Assembly: GCA_002392835.1 (NCBI GenBank)
Contig: DGHX01000171.1
Location: 3,452 to 17,021, forward strand
Reading direction: 5' to 3'
Origin: Prevotella sp. UBA3837
Lineage (GTDB): Bacteria; Bacteroidota; Bacteroidia; Bacteroidales; Bacteroidaceae
Length of the DNA stretch: 13,570 nucleotides
The notes beneath the pieces were generated by a model that did no database searches, was not told the origin of the DNA, and saw only the letters and a program-made list of their open reading frames with translations. A program made the translations under genes and the position numbers. This document shows, piece by piece, positions 6,656-13,548 of the stretch; positions within the stretch are counted from its first letter, which is position 1; each line of letters begins with the position of its first letter.

Positions 6656-7789
6656 TCATTCGTCCGTGGTGGGGAACTCCATGAGGTATGCCTTGATGAA
6701 CCCGTCGAGTGCGCCGTTCATCACGCTGTCCACGTCGCGCGTCTCGTAGTTGGTGCGGTGGTCCTTCACACGCTTGTCGTCGAAGACGTAGCTGCGTATC
6801 TGGCTTCCCCACTCTATCTTCTTCTTTCCGGCCTCTATCTTGGCCTGGGCCTCCAGTCGCTTCTTCATGGCGCGGTCGTAGAGCTGGCTCTTCAGCAGCT
6901 TCAGCGCGCGCTCCTTGTTCTTCGGCTGGTCGCGGGTCTCGGTGTTCTCAATGAGTATCTCCTCCTGCTCTCCGGTGTCGGGGTCGGTGTACCAGTATCG
7001 CAGTCGCACGCCGCTCTCCACCTTGTTCACGTTCTGTCCGCCGGCACCCGATGAGCGGAAGGTGTCCCAGCTGAGCTTGGCGGGGTCTACGTACACCTCG
7101 ATGGTGTCGTCGACGAGTGGGCTGACGAATACGCTGGCGAAGCTGGTCATGCGCTTTCCCTGTGCGTTGAAGGGGCTGACGCGCACCAGGCGGTGTACGC
7201 CGTTCTCGCTCTTCAGGTATCCGTAGGCATACTCTCCCCCGGGGTTCTTCTGTCCTTCTATCTGCATGGTGACGCTCTTGATGCCGGCGTCGTCGCCTTC
7301 GAGCAGGCTGGCTATGGTCACGCGGTATCCGTGCTGCTCGGCCCATCGCATATACATGCGCATGAGCATCTGTGCCCAGTCCTGTGCCTCGGTGCCTCCG
7401 GCTCCGCTGTTTATCTTCAGCACGCAGTCCATAGGGTCTTCCTTCTGCCGCAGCATGTTCATCAGCTCCAGCTGCTCTATGGCGTCTATTGCCAGAGCGT
7501 AGTCGTTGTCCACCTCCTGCTCGCTCACCATTTCGTCCTTGTAGAAGTCGAAGGCCAGTTGCAGCTCATCGGCTTTCGTGCGTACATCTTTATATCCGTC
7601 TATCCAGCGCTTGATGCCACGCACCTTTTTCATCTGTTCCTCGGCGCGTTTGGGGTCTTCCCAGAAGTCAGGAGCCTGCGTGCGCAGCTGTTCCTCTTCC
7701 AGCTCCACCTGCTTCTCGTCTATGTGCAGGTAGTGCTTCAGTTTGTCGGCTCTGTCGAGCACGTCTTTCAGTTGGTCTTGCGTAATCAT
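6656..7789 (-). CDS. prfB: Peptide chain release factor 2
   Basis: This 377-residue protein is release factor 2, which recognises UGA and UAA stop codons in the ribosome and triggers release of the finished peptide. The RF2 stop-codon tripeptide SPF is at 205-207 and the catalytic GGQ at 250-252 (SSGAGGQNVNKVESG), in a protein of normal length. The N-terminal coiled-coil domain (about 1-110), the central domain with SGAGGTEAQDWA (about 128-139), and the C-terminal GSQIRSYVFDD (328-338) all fit. Compared from memory with E. coli RF2, there is an acidic insertion after the GGQ region (YTDPDTGEQEEILIENTETR). Unlike E. coli, the whole protein is encoded in one frame: the position where E. coli has an in-frame UGA reads Leu-His-Ile-Asp (codons 21-24). 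It is first in an apparent prfB-small membrane protein-CYTH operon with a strong promoter directly before its start. Confidence 0.96.
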   Translation of the reverse strand: MITQDQLKDVLDRADKLKHYLHIDEKQVELEEEQLRTQAPDFWEDPKRAEEQMKKVRGIKRWIDGYKDVRTKADELQLAFDFYKDEMVSEQEVDNDYALAIDAIEQLELMNMLRQKEDPMDCVLKINSGAGGTEAQDWAQMLMRMYMRWAEQHGYRVTIASLLEGDDAGIKSVTMQIEGQKNPGGEYAYGYLKSENGVHRLVRVSPFNAQGKRMTSFASVFVSPLVDDTIEVYVDPAKLSWDTFRSSGAGGQNVNKVESGVRLRYWYTDPDTGEQEEILIENTETRDQPKNKERALKLLKSQLYDRAMKKRLEAQAKIEAGKKKIEWGSQIRSYVFDDKRVKDHRTNYETRDVDSVMNGALDGFIKAYLMEFPTTDE

Positions 7790-7793
7790 GGTG

Positions 7794-7824
7794 CAAAGGT
7801 ACGAATAAGCGAGCGAAAAACAAA
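7794..7824 (-). promoter_or_regulatory. prfB promoter, almost touching the start codon
   Basis: On the minus strand TTTG (7821-7824), 19 bases and TACCTTTG (7794-7801) give a full Bacteroidetes promoter. Only four bases (CACC) separate the -7 element from the ATG at 7789, so transcription should begin within a base or two of the start codon, giving a leaderless or nearly leaderless mRNA. The -33 element lies inside one arm of the 16-bp inverted repeat at 7815-7852. Confidence 0.75.
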
Positions 7825-7852
7825 AGAAAAGTTCATTTTTCTTTTGTTTTTC
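7815..7852. repeat. Perfect 16-bp AT-rich inverted repeat over the prfB -33 element
   Basis: The arm GAAAAACAAAAGAAAA (7815-7830) and its exact reverse complement (7837-7852) flank a 6-base spacer GTTCAT. The left arm includes the prfB -33 element. The structure could be an operator for a dimeric protein, or an extra terminator behind the lipoprotein operon. It lies 14 bases past the clear GC-rich terminator at 7866-7910, which would make a second terminator redundant. Confidence 0.7.
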
Positions 7853-7865
7853 CGAGCGGAAGTAT

Positions 7866-7910
7866 CCAAAAACACATCATGCCCGGCAGGATTAGCACAT
7901 CCGGCCGGGC
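7866..7910 (-). terminator. Intrinsic terminator of the lipoprotein operon
   Basis: On the minus strand GCCCGGC (7904-7910) pairs with GCCGGGC (7881-7887). After one mismatch the stem continues GGAT with ATCC around a 6-base loop. A T-rich tract (TTTTT, 7868-7872) follows a few bases later. It lies 24 bases after the stop codon at 7935, a standard position for rho-independent termination. Confidence 0.8.
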
Positions 7911-7934
7911 GTGAAGTCAACGTCCATAAAGCGT

Positions 7935-10319
7935 TCAGTAGGGCAGCACGGTCTCGCTCCAGTGTGGCAGGGGCTGCTCCTTTCCGTCGACCCTGACGGT
8001 CTCCCAGCTCTTGATTCCTGGGTTCAGGGTGTGGTAGAGCTGGAACTGCATGTCGACTCCCTCGTCATTGTTCAATGGGCGTGCTTGCACCAGGCTCAGA
8101 GTGTGCTTTCCGTCGGCGGTCGTGGTGGAGTAGTGCTTTTCTCCACGGTCGTAGACGGCGGCATAGCGCATCACAATCACCGGTGCGTTCCACATGTCGC
8201 GCGGGTACTGGAACTGGTCCCACACCACCCGATTGTAGAAGTAGTTGTACACGTCGTTGGCCCTCGTGTCGATCTCCGATCGTGGTTCCCTGACGCTTAC
8301 GCCGTCGCCTCCGGAATACATTTGCAAGGGGCGTCGTGCATAGTGGTCTTCGGCATGCGCCTTCACCATGTCGGCGTTGGCAATGTCCTGCAGCCTGATG
8401 ACGGAGTTAGAGAAGCGTGTGGGGAACTGCTCCGTTGCCGATGGCGTGGCGGGATAGTGCTCCCAGAAGCAGAGGTGAGGGTCCTGCTTCTCGTTCTCGT
8501 GGTTGCAGTAGAAGCGCAGCAGTCGCTGGCAGCCGTTGTCGTCATACTCGCCGCTGTCGAAGGCTATACAGGCCTGCTCGGTGTCCTGCCTCTGCTGGCC
8601 CTTCGATGCCAGTGTCTGCACGAACAGCCTTCGCATGTCCACGCCACCAGCCATTAGCATGTTGTAGGCGCTGCTGGGCAGCATGGGTGCGGCTTTCATA
8701 TCCTCGGGCGAGCTAATGATTGCCGTGGCCATGTAAAGGTTCCACAGGAACGAAGTCGCGCGTATGGCCTGGTCGCGTGTAGGCAAGTCGTAGGCGCGTG
8801 CCCCGTCGGGGCGTGTCTCGATGCCCTCGAACGACACCAGCTCGGCATACTGCGAGCGCTCCATGTGGTGTCCGGCCATGTTCACCACGAGCCAGCGGTC
8901 GTGGTTCTCGTCCTCGTAGACATCGCCAATGCAGTAGTGTCCCCTCACCACGAGTCCGTTCTTCTGTGGCTCCACGCTGCGCAGGTCGTCCATGTTGAGG
9001 TGTGCCACGTTGCGGTTGTAGACGTACACGTCAGTGCAGTTCGTCAGGCGCTTGCGCTTGTCGTAGCTGGCGGCCTCGTCGCTGCCCTTGCACAGCTCCT
9101 TGCCGGTTTTATAGCGCACCACGTAGAAGCGTCCCTCCCTGGCCCTCATGTCGGGGCGCTGGAAGCGCATGGTGATGTAGGGGGCACCGGTGTTCACCGC
9201 GGTACGTATGTCGTAGTCCCCGCCGTCGACGTTCACCTGCAATTCCATCTTCTCGCTTGTCCTGAAGTTCTTGCCGTAGAAGCACATCTGCTGTGTGAAG
9301 GCGTCGCCGTCGCCGTCGGTGGAGCCGTTGCCGTAGATGAGGTTAAAGCCGTTGGTCTCGGTATCGCTCGACAGGAACGTCCTGCTGCATCCGAAGATGA
9401 GGCGGAACAGTTCATTGTTGTCCCAGTATGAAGCCACGTCCTCGAAGAATCCGCTGCCGTTCAGCTCGTAGGTCTTCTCATAGTGGAAGTCGTGGAAGTA
9501 GCCCAGCGTCTTATAGTCAGCCTCCAGGTTCTCGTCGTAGTACATGGGGAAGAGCATGGCGTACATCAGCTCGGCGAAGTTCTCCAAGTGCTCCTTGTTT
9601 GTGCAGAGGTTCACGGGCAGGTAGTGGTGTTGTCCGTTCTTGTTGAACTCCTTCACGTACTTCCCGTGCACGGGGCTGATGCTCACCCAGTGCGAGTCCT
9701 CCTTGCCCTCGACGGTTCCGAAGGCGGGTCGCACGCAAATCCAGTAGTCGGTCTTTCCGTCCTCGTTCTTGGCCACGATGTCGCCGAAACGGTAGTAGGC
9801 GGTGCCGGTGAAGGTGCCGTTGGCGCCTACCTGCTCGGGTGTCTTATAGACGAGCTGTGCCAGCCCCGGCATCTGCTTGATGTCCACGTCGACGGTGGCG
9901 AGCGAAGCGCCGCCGGTCTTCTTGAAGGTCAGCGTGCCCACGTTCTCGTCGGTCCACGTGTAGTCCTTGTCGGCATTGAAGGTGGATGCGTCGATGCCCA
10001 CGAGGTTGCAGAAGCGCTCAGCAGCGGTCTTCAGGTCGCCGGTGACGATGGTGCGCACGGACTCTATGCCGCCGGTGGCCTGGCCGATGATGGGGTCGAA
10101 GATTTTGTTCTGCCAGTCTTCTGTGAAGCTGTCGGTGCCGGCCAGCTGGCTGACGACGGCCCAGAACTTGTTGGTCTTCGTTGTCTGCTCTATGGCTTGC
10201 TGCTCTTTCTGCTCCTCGGTGGGCTCCTTGTCATCGTCGCTGCACGAGGTCGTGCCCATCGTCAGTCCCAGCGCGAGCAGCGCCGGCAGCAGCAGGTGTT
10301 GTTTTCTCATTGTCTTCAT
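7935..10319 (-). CDS. Large surface-type lipoprotein of unknown function, paralogue A
   Basis: I do not recognise a named family. The protein has 794 residues from the chosen start. It begins with a lipoprotein signal peptide (MKTMRKQHLLLPALLALGLT) ending in GTTSC, with acylated Cys26 followed by SDDDK, the acidic tag associated with export of lipoproteins to the cell surface in Bacteroidetes. A short Glu/Gln-rich helix follows (TEEQKEQQAIEQ). Landmarks shared with the upstream gene include KTPEQ.GANG, GTAYYRFGD, CVRPAFGTVEGKE.SHW, YFHDFHY, LCKG (about 408) and a Cys followed by DVYVYN (about 426). An Asp/Gly-rich stretch (STDGDGDAF) could bind calcium, but this is speculative. Alternative starts are 10334 and 10310; the last aligns best with the paralogue's start. 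It follows its paralogue by 45 bp and precedes a terminator, so it is the last gene of a two-gene unit. Confidence 0.85.
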   Translation of the reverse strand: MKTMRKQHLLLPALLALGLTMGTTSCSDDDKEPTEEQKEQQAIEQTTKTNKFWAVVSQLAGTDSFTEDWQNKIFDPIIGQATGGIESVRTIVTGDLKTAAERFCNLVGIDASTFNADKDYTWTDENVGTLTFKKTGGASLATVDVDIKQMPGLAQLVYKTPEQVGANGTFTGTAYYRFGDIVAKNEDGKTDYWICVRPAFGTVEGKEDSHWVSISPVHGKYVKEFNKNGQHHYLPVNLCTNKEHLENFAELMYAMLFPMYYDENLEADYKTLGYFHDFHYEKTYELNGSGFFEDVASYWDNNELFRLIFGCSRTFLSSDTETNGFNLIYGNGSTDGDGDAFTQQMCFYGKNFRTSEKMELQVNVDGGDYDIRTAVNTGAPYITMRFQRPDMRAREGRFYVVRYKTGKELCKGSDEAASYDKRKRLTNCTDVYVYNRNVAHLNMDDLRSVEPQKNGLVVRGHYCIGDVYEDENHDRWLVVNMAGHHMERSQYAELVSFEGIETRPDGARAYDLPTRDQAIRATSFLWNLYMATAIISSPEDMKAAPMLPSSAYNMLMAGGVDMRRLFVQTLASKGQQRQDTEQACIAFDSGEYDDNGCQRLLRFYCNHENEKQDPHLCFWEHYPATPSATEQFPTRFSNSVIRLQDIANADMVKAHAEDHYARRPLQMYSGGDGVSVREPRSEIDTRANDVYNYFYNRVVWDQFQYPRDMWNAPVIVMRYAAVYDRGEKHYSTTTADGKHTLSLVQARPLNNDEGVDMQFQLYHTLNPGIKSWETVRVDGKEQPLPHWSETVLPY

Positions 10320-10364
10320 GCTGTCAATTGTCATTTCACATACGGGTAGTCATTGATTGTAATG

Positions 10365-12839
10365 CTACGGCAGGATGCTCCCTTCGAGGTCGGGAATCAC
10401 CACCAGCTGGTTGTCCACCTCCAGCAGTTCTTTTCTGGCTACCATGAAGGTGTTAGTCCATATTCTGCCAGCGCCCATGCTGTATCCGTCCTCCGAGTTC
10501 TGGTGGTGCAGTATGGAGAACTTCACCCTTCCGTCGGCCGACTGCAGTGTGGGGAATCGTCCCATGTCGTTCACCTTCATCATCCTTATGAAGAGCACCG
10601 GCTCGTTGTACATGCTGGTCTTGTGCGTGGCAAAGTCCTGTGCCTCGGCATCCCAGAGGTAGTCGGCGGGGTCGGCGCTGTTCTCCACTACTATGCGCAT
10701 CTTCCCCCGCTCCCCGCCGGTGATGTCCCAGTCTTCATCAAGGTGCCAGGGCAGGGTCACCCATTTGTCTATCCAGCTCATGGCGGTCACATAGCGTGCG
10801 TCAGCCACGTCCTGCAGCGACATGGGGTATTGGTCAATGGCCCATGGCATGTGCCATCGTGTCAGCCCCATCTGGCGCTCTGCGGCGTCGGGTTCCCTTG
10901 CGAGCATGGTGTCGGGTTCCCAGTAGTGCTTGTAAGCACGCGCATGAGCGTCTTTGTAGCGGCCGTCAGGACAAGAAGCCCTATGACTTCCGGCCTGTGT
11001 GCCGTCTATCACCATGCGTGCTATGGGCTGCTTGTCGGTGCTGCCATTGTTGTAGGCCACGTTGTAGAACCTGTTCTTCGATGCGCTGTCATAGTACTTG
11101 TTGTGCGACTGGTCATAGAAGCGCCACACGCTGTCGCGGGCTACGAAGAGCTTGTTGAGGTCCACGCCGGCATATTTGAGCAGGTGCAGATTTCCGGCGC
11201 CGGGTCTCATGCTGCTTTCGTACCTAAAGTCGCCCCTGACATCGCTCATCGTTAATAAACAGGAAGAGTAGTAGAAGAGGAAGGTGTTCAGTTCCTCTTC
11301 GCTGATGATGTTGGTGGCCGTCTTCCCGTTGGCGCTGAGCTTGATGCCCTCCAGGGAGAAGAAGTAGGCGTTGTGGTCCTGGTGCGCTCCTGGAATGGGG
11401 CCATTGAAGGGTGAGCCGAGTAGGCAGAACCAGCGGCTGCCCTCTTCGTCGACCACCACGTCGCCGGGCAGGTAGTAGCCCGAGCCGTCGGTGGGGGTAT
11501 AGAGTATCTCGGGCGTGACGTTCTTCAGGCCGTCCTTGTCGTTGACGATGCCGAAGAGCTTGTTGTAGACGTACACATCCTCGCAGTTGGCCAGCGGGCT
11601 GTACACGTCGTACTTCGCCTTCACCTGTCCCTTGCACAGGTCGGCGCCGGTGGCGTAGCGGGGCAGGTAGAGGCTGTAGGCCATGTCGCTGGGGAACTTC
11701 GTGTCGGCCGTGTATTTCTCGGTGATGTAGTAGTCCTGTCCGGGGCTGTAGGCAGAGTACCTGCCCTTGCTTGCCGTCTTCAGGTTGGTGCCGCTATACT
11801 CCATCGTGGGGAAGTTCACCGTAGCGTTCGACGACACGCTGGCGTCGCCATAGACGAAGCGCAGCCCGAAGTCCTCCAGCAGCTTGCCGAACTCATTGGC
11901 GCTGAGGCGGAAGATGGTCCTGTAGAGGTCCTTACCGTCCACCTGCGTCTGTTTCCAGGCCCAGTCGACGTTGCCGAAGAAGAGGTGGTCGTTGTATTTG
12001 TAGGTCTGGTCGTAGTGGAAGTCGTGGAAGTACTTCAGCGTCTTATAGCCGTTGTTGCGCAGGTTCTGCCTCCACTGGTCGGGGTGCGTCATGGCGTAGG
12101 CTATCTCGGCAAGGTTCTGCAGGTGCTCGGTCTTCGTGGATAGTCCCTTAGGCAGCTGGAAGTGGGGACCCTTGCCCGTGGTAGTGGTGTTCTGCGCGGG
12201 CAGCGGGCTGAGCGTTATCCAGTGGCTCTCCTCCTTGCCCTCGACGGTGCCGAAGGCGGGGCGCACGCACACCCAATAGTCGTAGCCCGTGCCGTCGCTG
12301 TTCAGCTTGCGCACCACGTCGCCGAAGCGGTAGTAGGCGGTGCCGTTGAAGATGCCGTTGGCACCCATCTGCTCGGGGGTCTTGTAGAGAATCTTCGACA
12401 GCGTGGGCATCTGCTTGATGTCGGCATCGACGGTGGCCAGTGCCGAGCCGCTGGCGGGGTGCCAGGTCAGCGAGCCTATGCGCTCGTCGGTGAAGGTGTA
12501 GTCGGCAGCGGCGTTGAAGTCGGCTGCGTCGAGGCCGACGAGGTCGCAGAAGCGCTGTGCGGCGGTCTCGGCGTCGCCGGTGCTGACCACGCGCACGCCC
12601 TCGTTGCCGTTCTCTGCCAGTCCGATGGTGGGCTCGTAGGTGCCCGTCTGCCAGTTGTCGCCCAGCACGGCGTTGGTCAGCTGGCTCAGCACGTTCTGGC
12701 TCTTGTTCTCCACCAGCTGCTGCTGGTAGGCCTGTTCCTCCTTCTGCTCTTCAGTGAGCTTGTCGTCGTCGCTGCACGAGGAGATGCCGAGCGTGAGTGC
12801 CGTCGCCAGCAGCGACAGCAGTAGTAAATGCTTTTTCAT
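10365..12839 (-). CDS. Large surface-type lipoprotein of unknown function, paralogue B
   Basis: The product has 824 residues and no recognised family. The signal peptide MKKHLLLLSLLATALTLGIS ends at ISSC (Cys22), followed by SDDDK, predicting an acylated, probably surface-exposed outer-membrane lipoprotein. A Glu/Gln-rich segment (LTEEQKEEQAYQQQ) leads into a large domain homologous along its length to the downstream product: RFCDLVGLDA, ADIKQMP, KTPEQMGANG, GTAYYRFGD, CVRPAFGTVEGKEESHW, KYFHDFHYDQTY, LCKG (about 401), NCEDVYVYN (about 416-424) and a GDVVVDEEGSRW segment. The C-terminal thirds are more diverged but still align (SLQDVADARY, EPVLFIRMMKV). The frame extends upstream to 12902, but that would put 21 polar residues before the signal peptide, so the ATG at 12839 is preferred. 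It is the first gene of the pair, behind a Bacteroidetes promoter and a leader of about 120 bases. Confidence 0.86.
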   Translation of the reverse strand: MKKHLLLLSLLATALTLGISSCSDDDKLTEEQKEEQAYQQQLVENKSQNVLSQLTNAVLGDNWQTGTYEPTIGLAENGNEGVRVVSTGDAETAAQRFCDLVGLDAADFNAAADYTFTDERIGSLTWHPASGSALATVDADIKQMPTLSKILYKTPEQMGANGIFNGTAYYRFGDVVRKLNSDGTGYDYWVCVRPAFGTVEGKEESHWITLSPLPAQNTTTTGKGPHFQLPKGLSTKTEHLQNLAEIAYAMTHPDQWRQNLRNNGYKTLKYFHDFHYDQTYKYNDHLFFGNVDWAWKQTQVDGKDLYRTIFRLSANEFGKLLEDFGLRFVYGDASVSSNATVNFPTMEYSGTNLKTASKGRYSAYSPGQDYYITEKYTADTKFPSDMAYSLYLPRYATGADLCKGQVKAKYDVYSPLANCEDVYVYNKLFGIVNDKDGLKNVTPEILYTPTDGSGYYLPGDVVVDEEGSRWFCLLGSPFNGPIPGAHQDHNAYFFSLEGIKLSANGKTATNIISEEELNTFLFYYSSCLLTMSDVRGDFRYESSMRPGAGNLHLLKYAGVDLNKLFVARDSVWRFYDQSHNKYYDSASKNRFYNVAYNNGSTDKQPIARMVIDGTQAGSHRASCPDGRYKDAHARAYKHYWEPDTMLAREPDAAERQMGLTRWHMPWAIDQYPMSLQDVADARYVTAMSWIDKWVTLPWHLDEDWDITGGERGKMRIVVENSADPADYLWDAEAQDFATHKTSMYNEPVLFIRMMKVNDMGRFPTLQSADGRVKFSILHHQNSEDGYSMGAGRIWTNTFMVARKELLEVDNQLVVIPDLEGSILP

Positions 12840-12963
12840 TGTAATGTGGTTGTTGTTGAGTTGATAATGATTGTTTTTGTTTCGGCACGATATTGCTGGC
12901 ATGCAAGTATCCCTTCCCGCGGTCGCCGCAGGTGAGACAGCTGCCTACCATAGTTATCGGCTG

Positions 12964-12995
12964 CAAAGTTAGGTATAAAATTTCAAATTAGCAAC
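12964..12995 (-). promoter_or_regulatory. Probable promoter of the lipoprotein pair
   Basis: On the minus strand TAACTTTG (12964-12971) fits the TAnnTTTG -7 element, and GTTG (12992-12995) lies 20 bases upstream as an imperfect -33 element. The transcript would start near 12960 and carry a leader of about 120 bases before the ATG at 12839. The first half of this leader is GC-rich and the second half A-rich. Confidence 0.6.
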
Positions 12996-13026
12996 AGATA
13001 GGGGCAAAAAAGTAAGCCGCAGGTGA

Positions 13027-13170
13027 AAAATTCTTCTGTCAGCCACGGCGGCAACAGGGCACGACAGCACCAACGACACCGTCTACGACCAGCAGGGCCA
13101 CCGCATCACCTCACCAAAGAAGGGCCTCTACATCCGCAACGGAAAGAAGATGGTGGTGAACCGGAATTAA
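13027..13170 (+). pseudogene. C-terminal remnant of a secreted Prevotella-type protein
   Basis: One plus-strand frame runs 47 codons from a stop at 13024 to TAA at 13168-13170 and ends DSTNDTVYDQQGHRITSP, then KKGLYIRNGKKMVVNRN. The pattern VYDxQG...I..P.KGLYI.NGKK.V is the conserved tail of many secreted and surface proteins of Prevotella and relatives, resembling T9SS-type C-terminal sorting domains. No start codon lies upstream within the frame and the rest of the protein is absent, so this is a fragment left after deletion or rearrangement. A different frame over the same bases has an ATG at 13023 but encodes an Arg/His-rich, protein-unlike sequence. The remnant diverges from the lipoprotein pair, with only about 60 bases between it and their promoter, and is followed by palindromes and repeats. 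Confidence 0.7.
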
Positions 13171-13194
13171 GCACGGTGACAGATATTATTGCCT

Positions 13195-13236
13195 CTCGCT
13201 CACGCGCGTACAACGCGCGCGTAATACACGAGCGAG
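13195..13236. repeat. Nested palindrome after the gene remnant
   Basis: Outer arms CTCGCTC (13195-13201) and GAGCGAG (13230-13236) enclose inner arms ACGCGCG (13202-13208) and CGCGCGT (13216-13222) around a 7-base loop. A 7-base asymmetric bulge (13223-13229) separates the inner and outer right arms. No T-run follows on either strand, so it is not a standard terminator. A small palindrome, ACACAA-A-TTGTGT (13241-13253), follows directly. Confidence 0.7.
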
Positions 13237-13256
13237 GAAAACACAAATTGTGTGAC

Positions 13257-13497
13257 AATTCATGTTAAAAGTTTTTTTGCCTGCGGCGCTACACGAATGA
13301 CCACGAATTAAACACGAATTTTTCATGAATTATAATTTATGAGTAATTCGTGTTCAATTCATGACAATTCATGTTAAAAGAAAAAATACATTCATGTGTC
13401 ATTCACGTTAAAAGATTTTTCTGCCTGCGGCGCTACACGAATGACCATGAATTAGACACGAATTTTTCATGAATTATTCATGAATTATTATTTATGG
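13257..13497. repeat. AT-rich repeat region with two imperfect ~85-95-bp direct copies
   Basis: Copy 1 (about 13257-13341) and copy 2 (about 13401-13497) share an identical 25-base core (13279-13303 and 13423-13447) containing GCCTGCGGCGCTACACG, then AT-rich segments built on ACGAAT and TCATGAATTAT. Copy 2 carries an extra tandem 11-base TCATGAATTAT. TTCATGTTAAAAG occurs at 13259-13271 and 13368-13380, with a one-base variant at 13402-13414. In copy 1, GAATTAAACACGAATT (13305-13320) pairs with 13345-13360 (one mismatch), and nearly palindromic bases lie between the arms. No ORF of note is present. This looks like a noncoding mobile or dispersed repeat family. Confidence 0.8.
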
Positions 13498-13548
13498 TAA
13501 CTATTCAGGCCCCGGCCAGTGATGGGAAGTTACTGACCCCACCCCCGA

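Noticed and set aside
8865..10349. Plus-strand open frames opposite the lipoprotein genes
   Set aside because: They are antisense shadows. The minus strand has signal peptides, a shared promoter and terminator, and paralogous proteins, whereas the plus-strand products are low-complexity Val/His/Ala-rich sequences.
12840..12902. Longer start for the upstream lipoprotein (MPAISCRNK...)
   Set aside because: It would place 21 polar residues before an otherwise ideal signal peptide, and the paralogue supports a start at MKKHLLLL.
12751..12966. Possible upstream peptide (MQPITMVGSCLTCGDRG...) in the lipoprotein leader
   Set aside because: The ATG at 12966 lies inside the -7 element. The frame overlaps the signal-peptide region in another frame and has no supporting features, although a leader peptide from an internal ATG cannot be fully excluded.
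13023..13268. 81-residue plus-strand ORF beginning MKNSSVSHGG
   Set aside because: It is Arg/His-rich in the part overlapping the gene remnant. The neighbouring frame, not this one, carries the recognisable secreted-protein tail, and the rest crosses palindromes.
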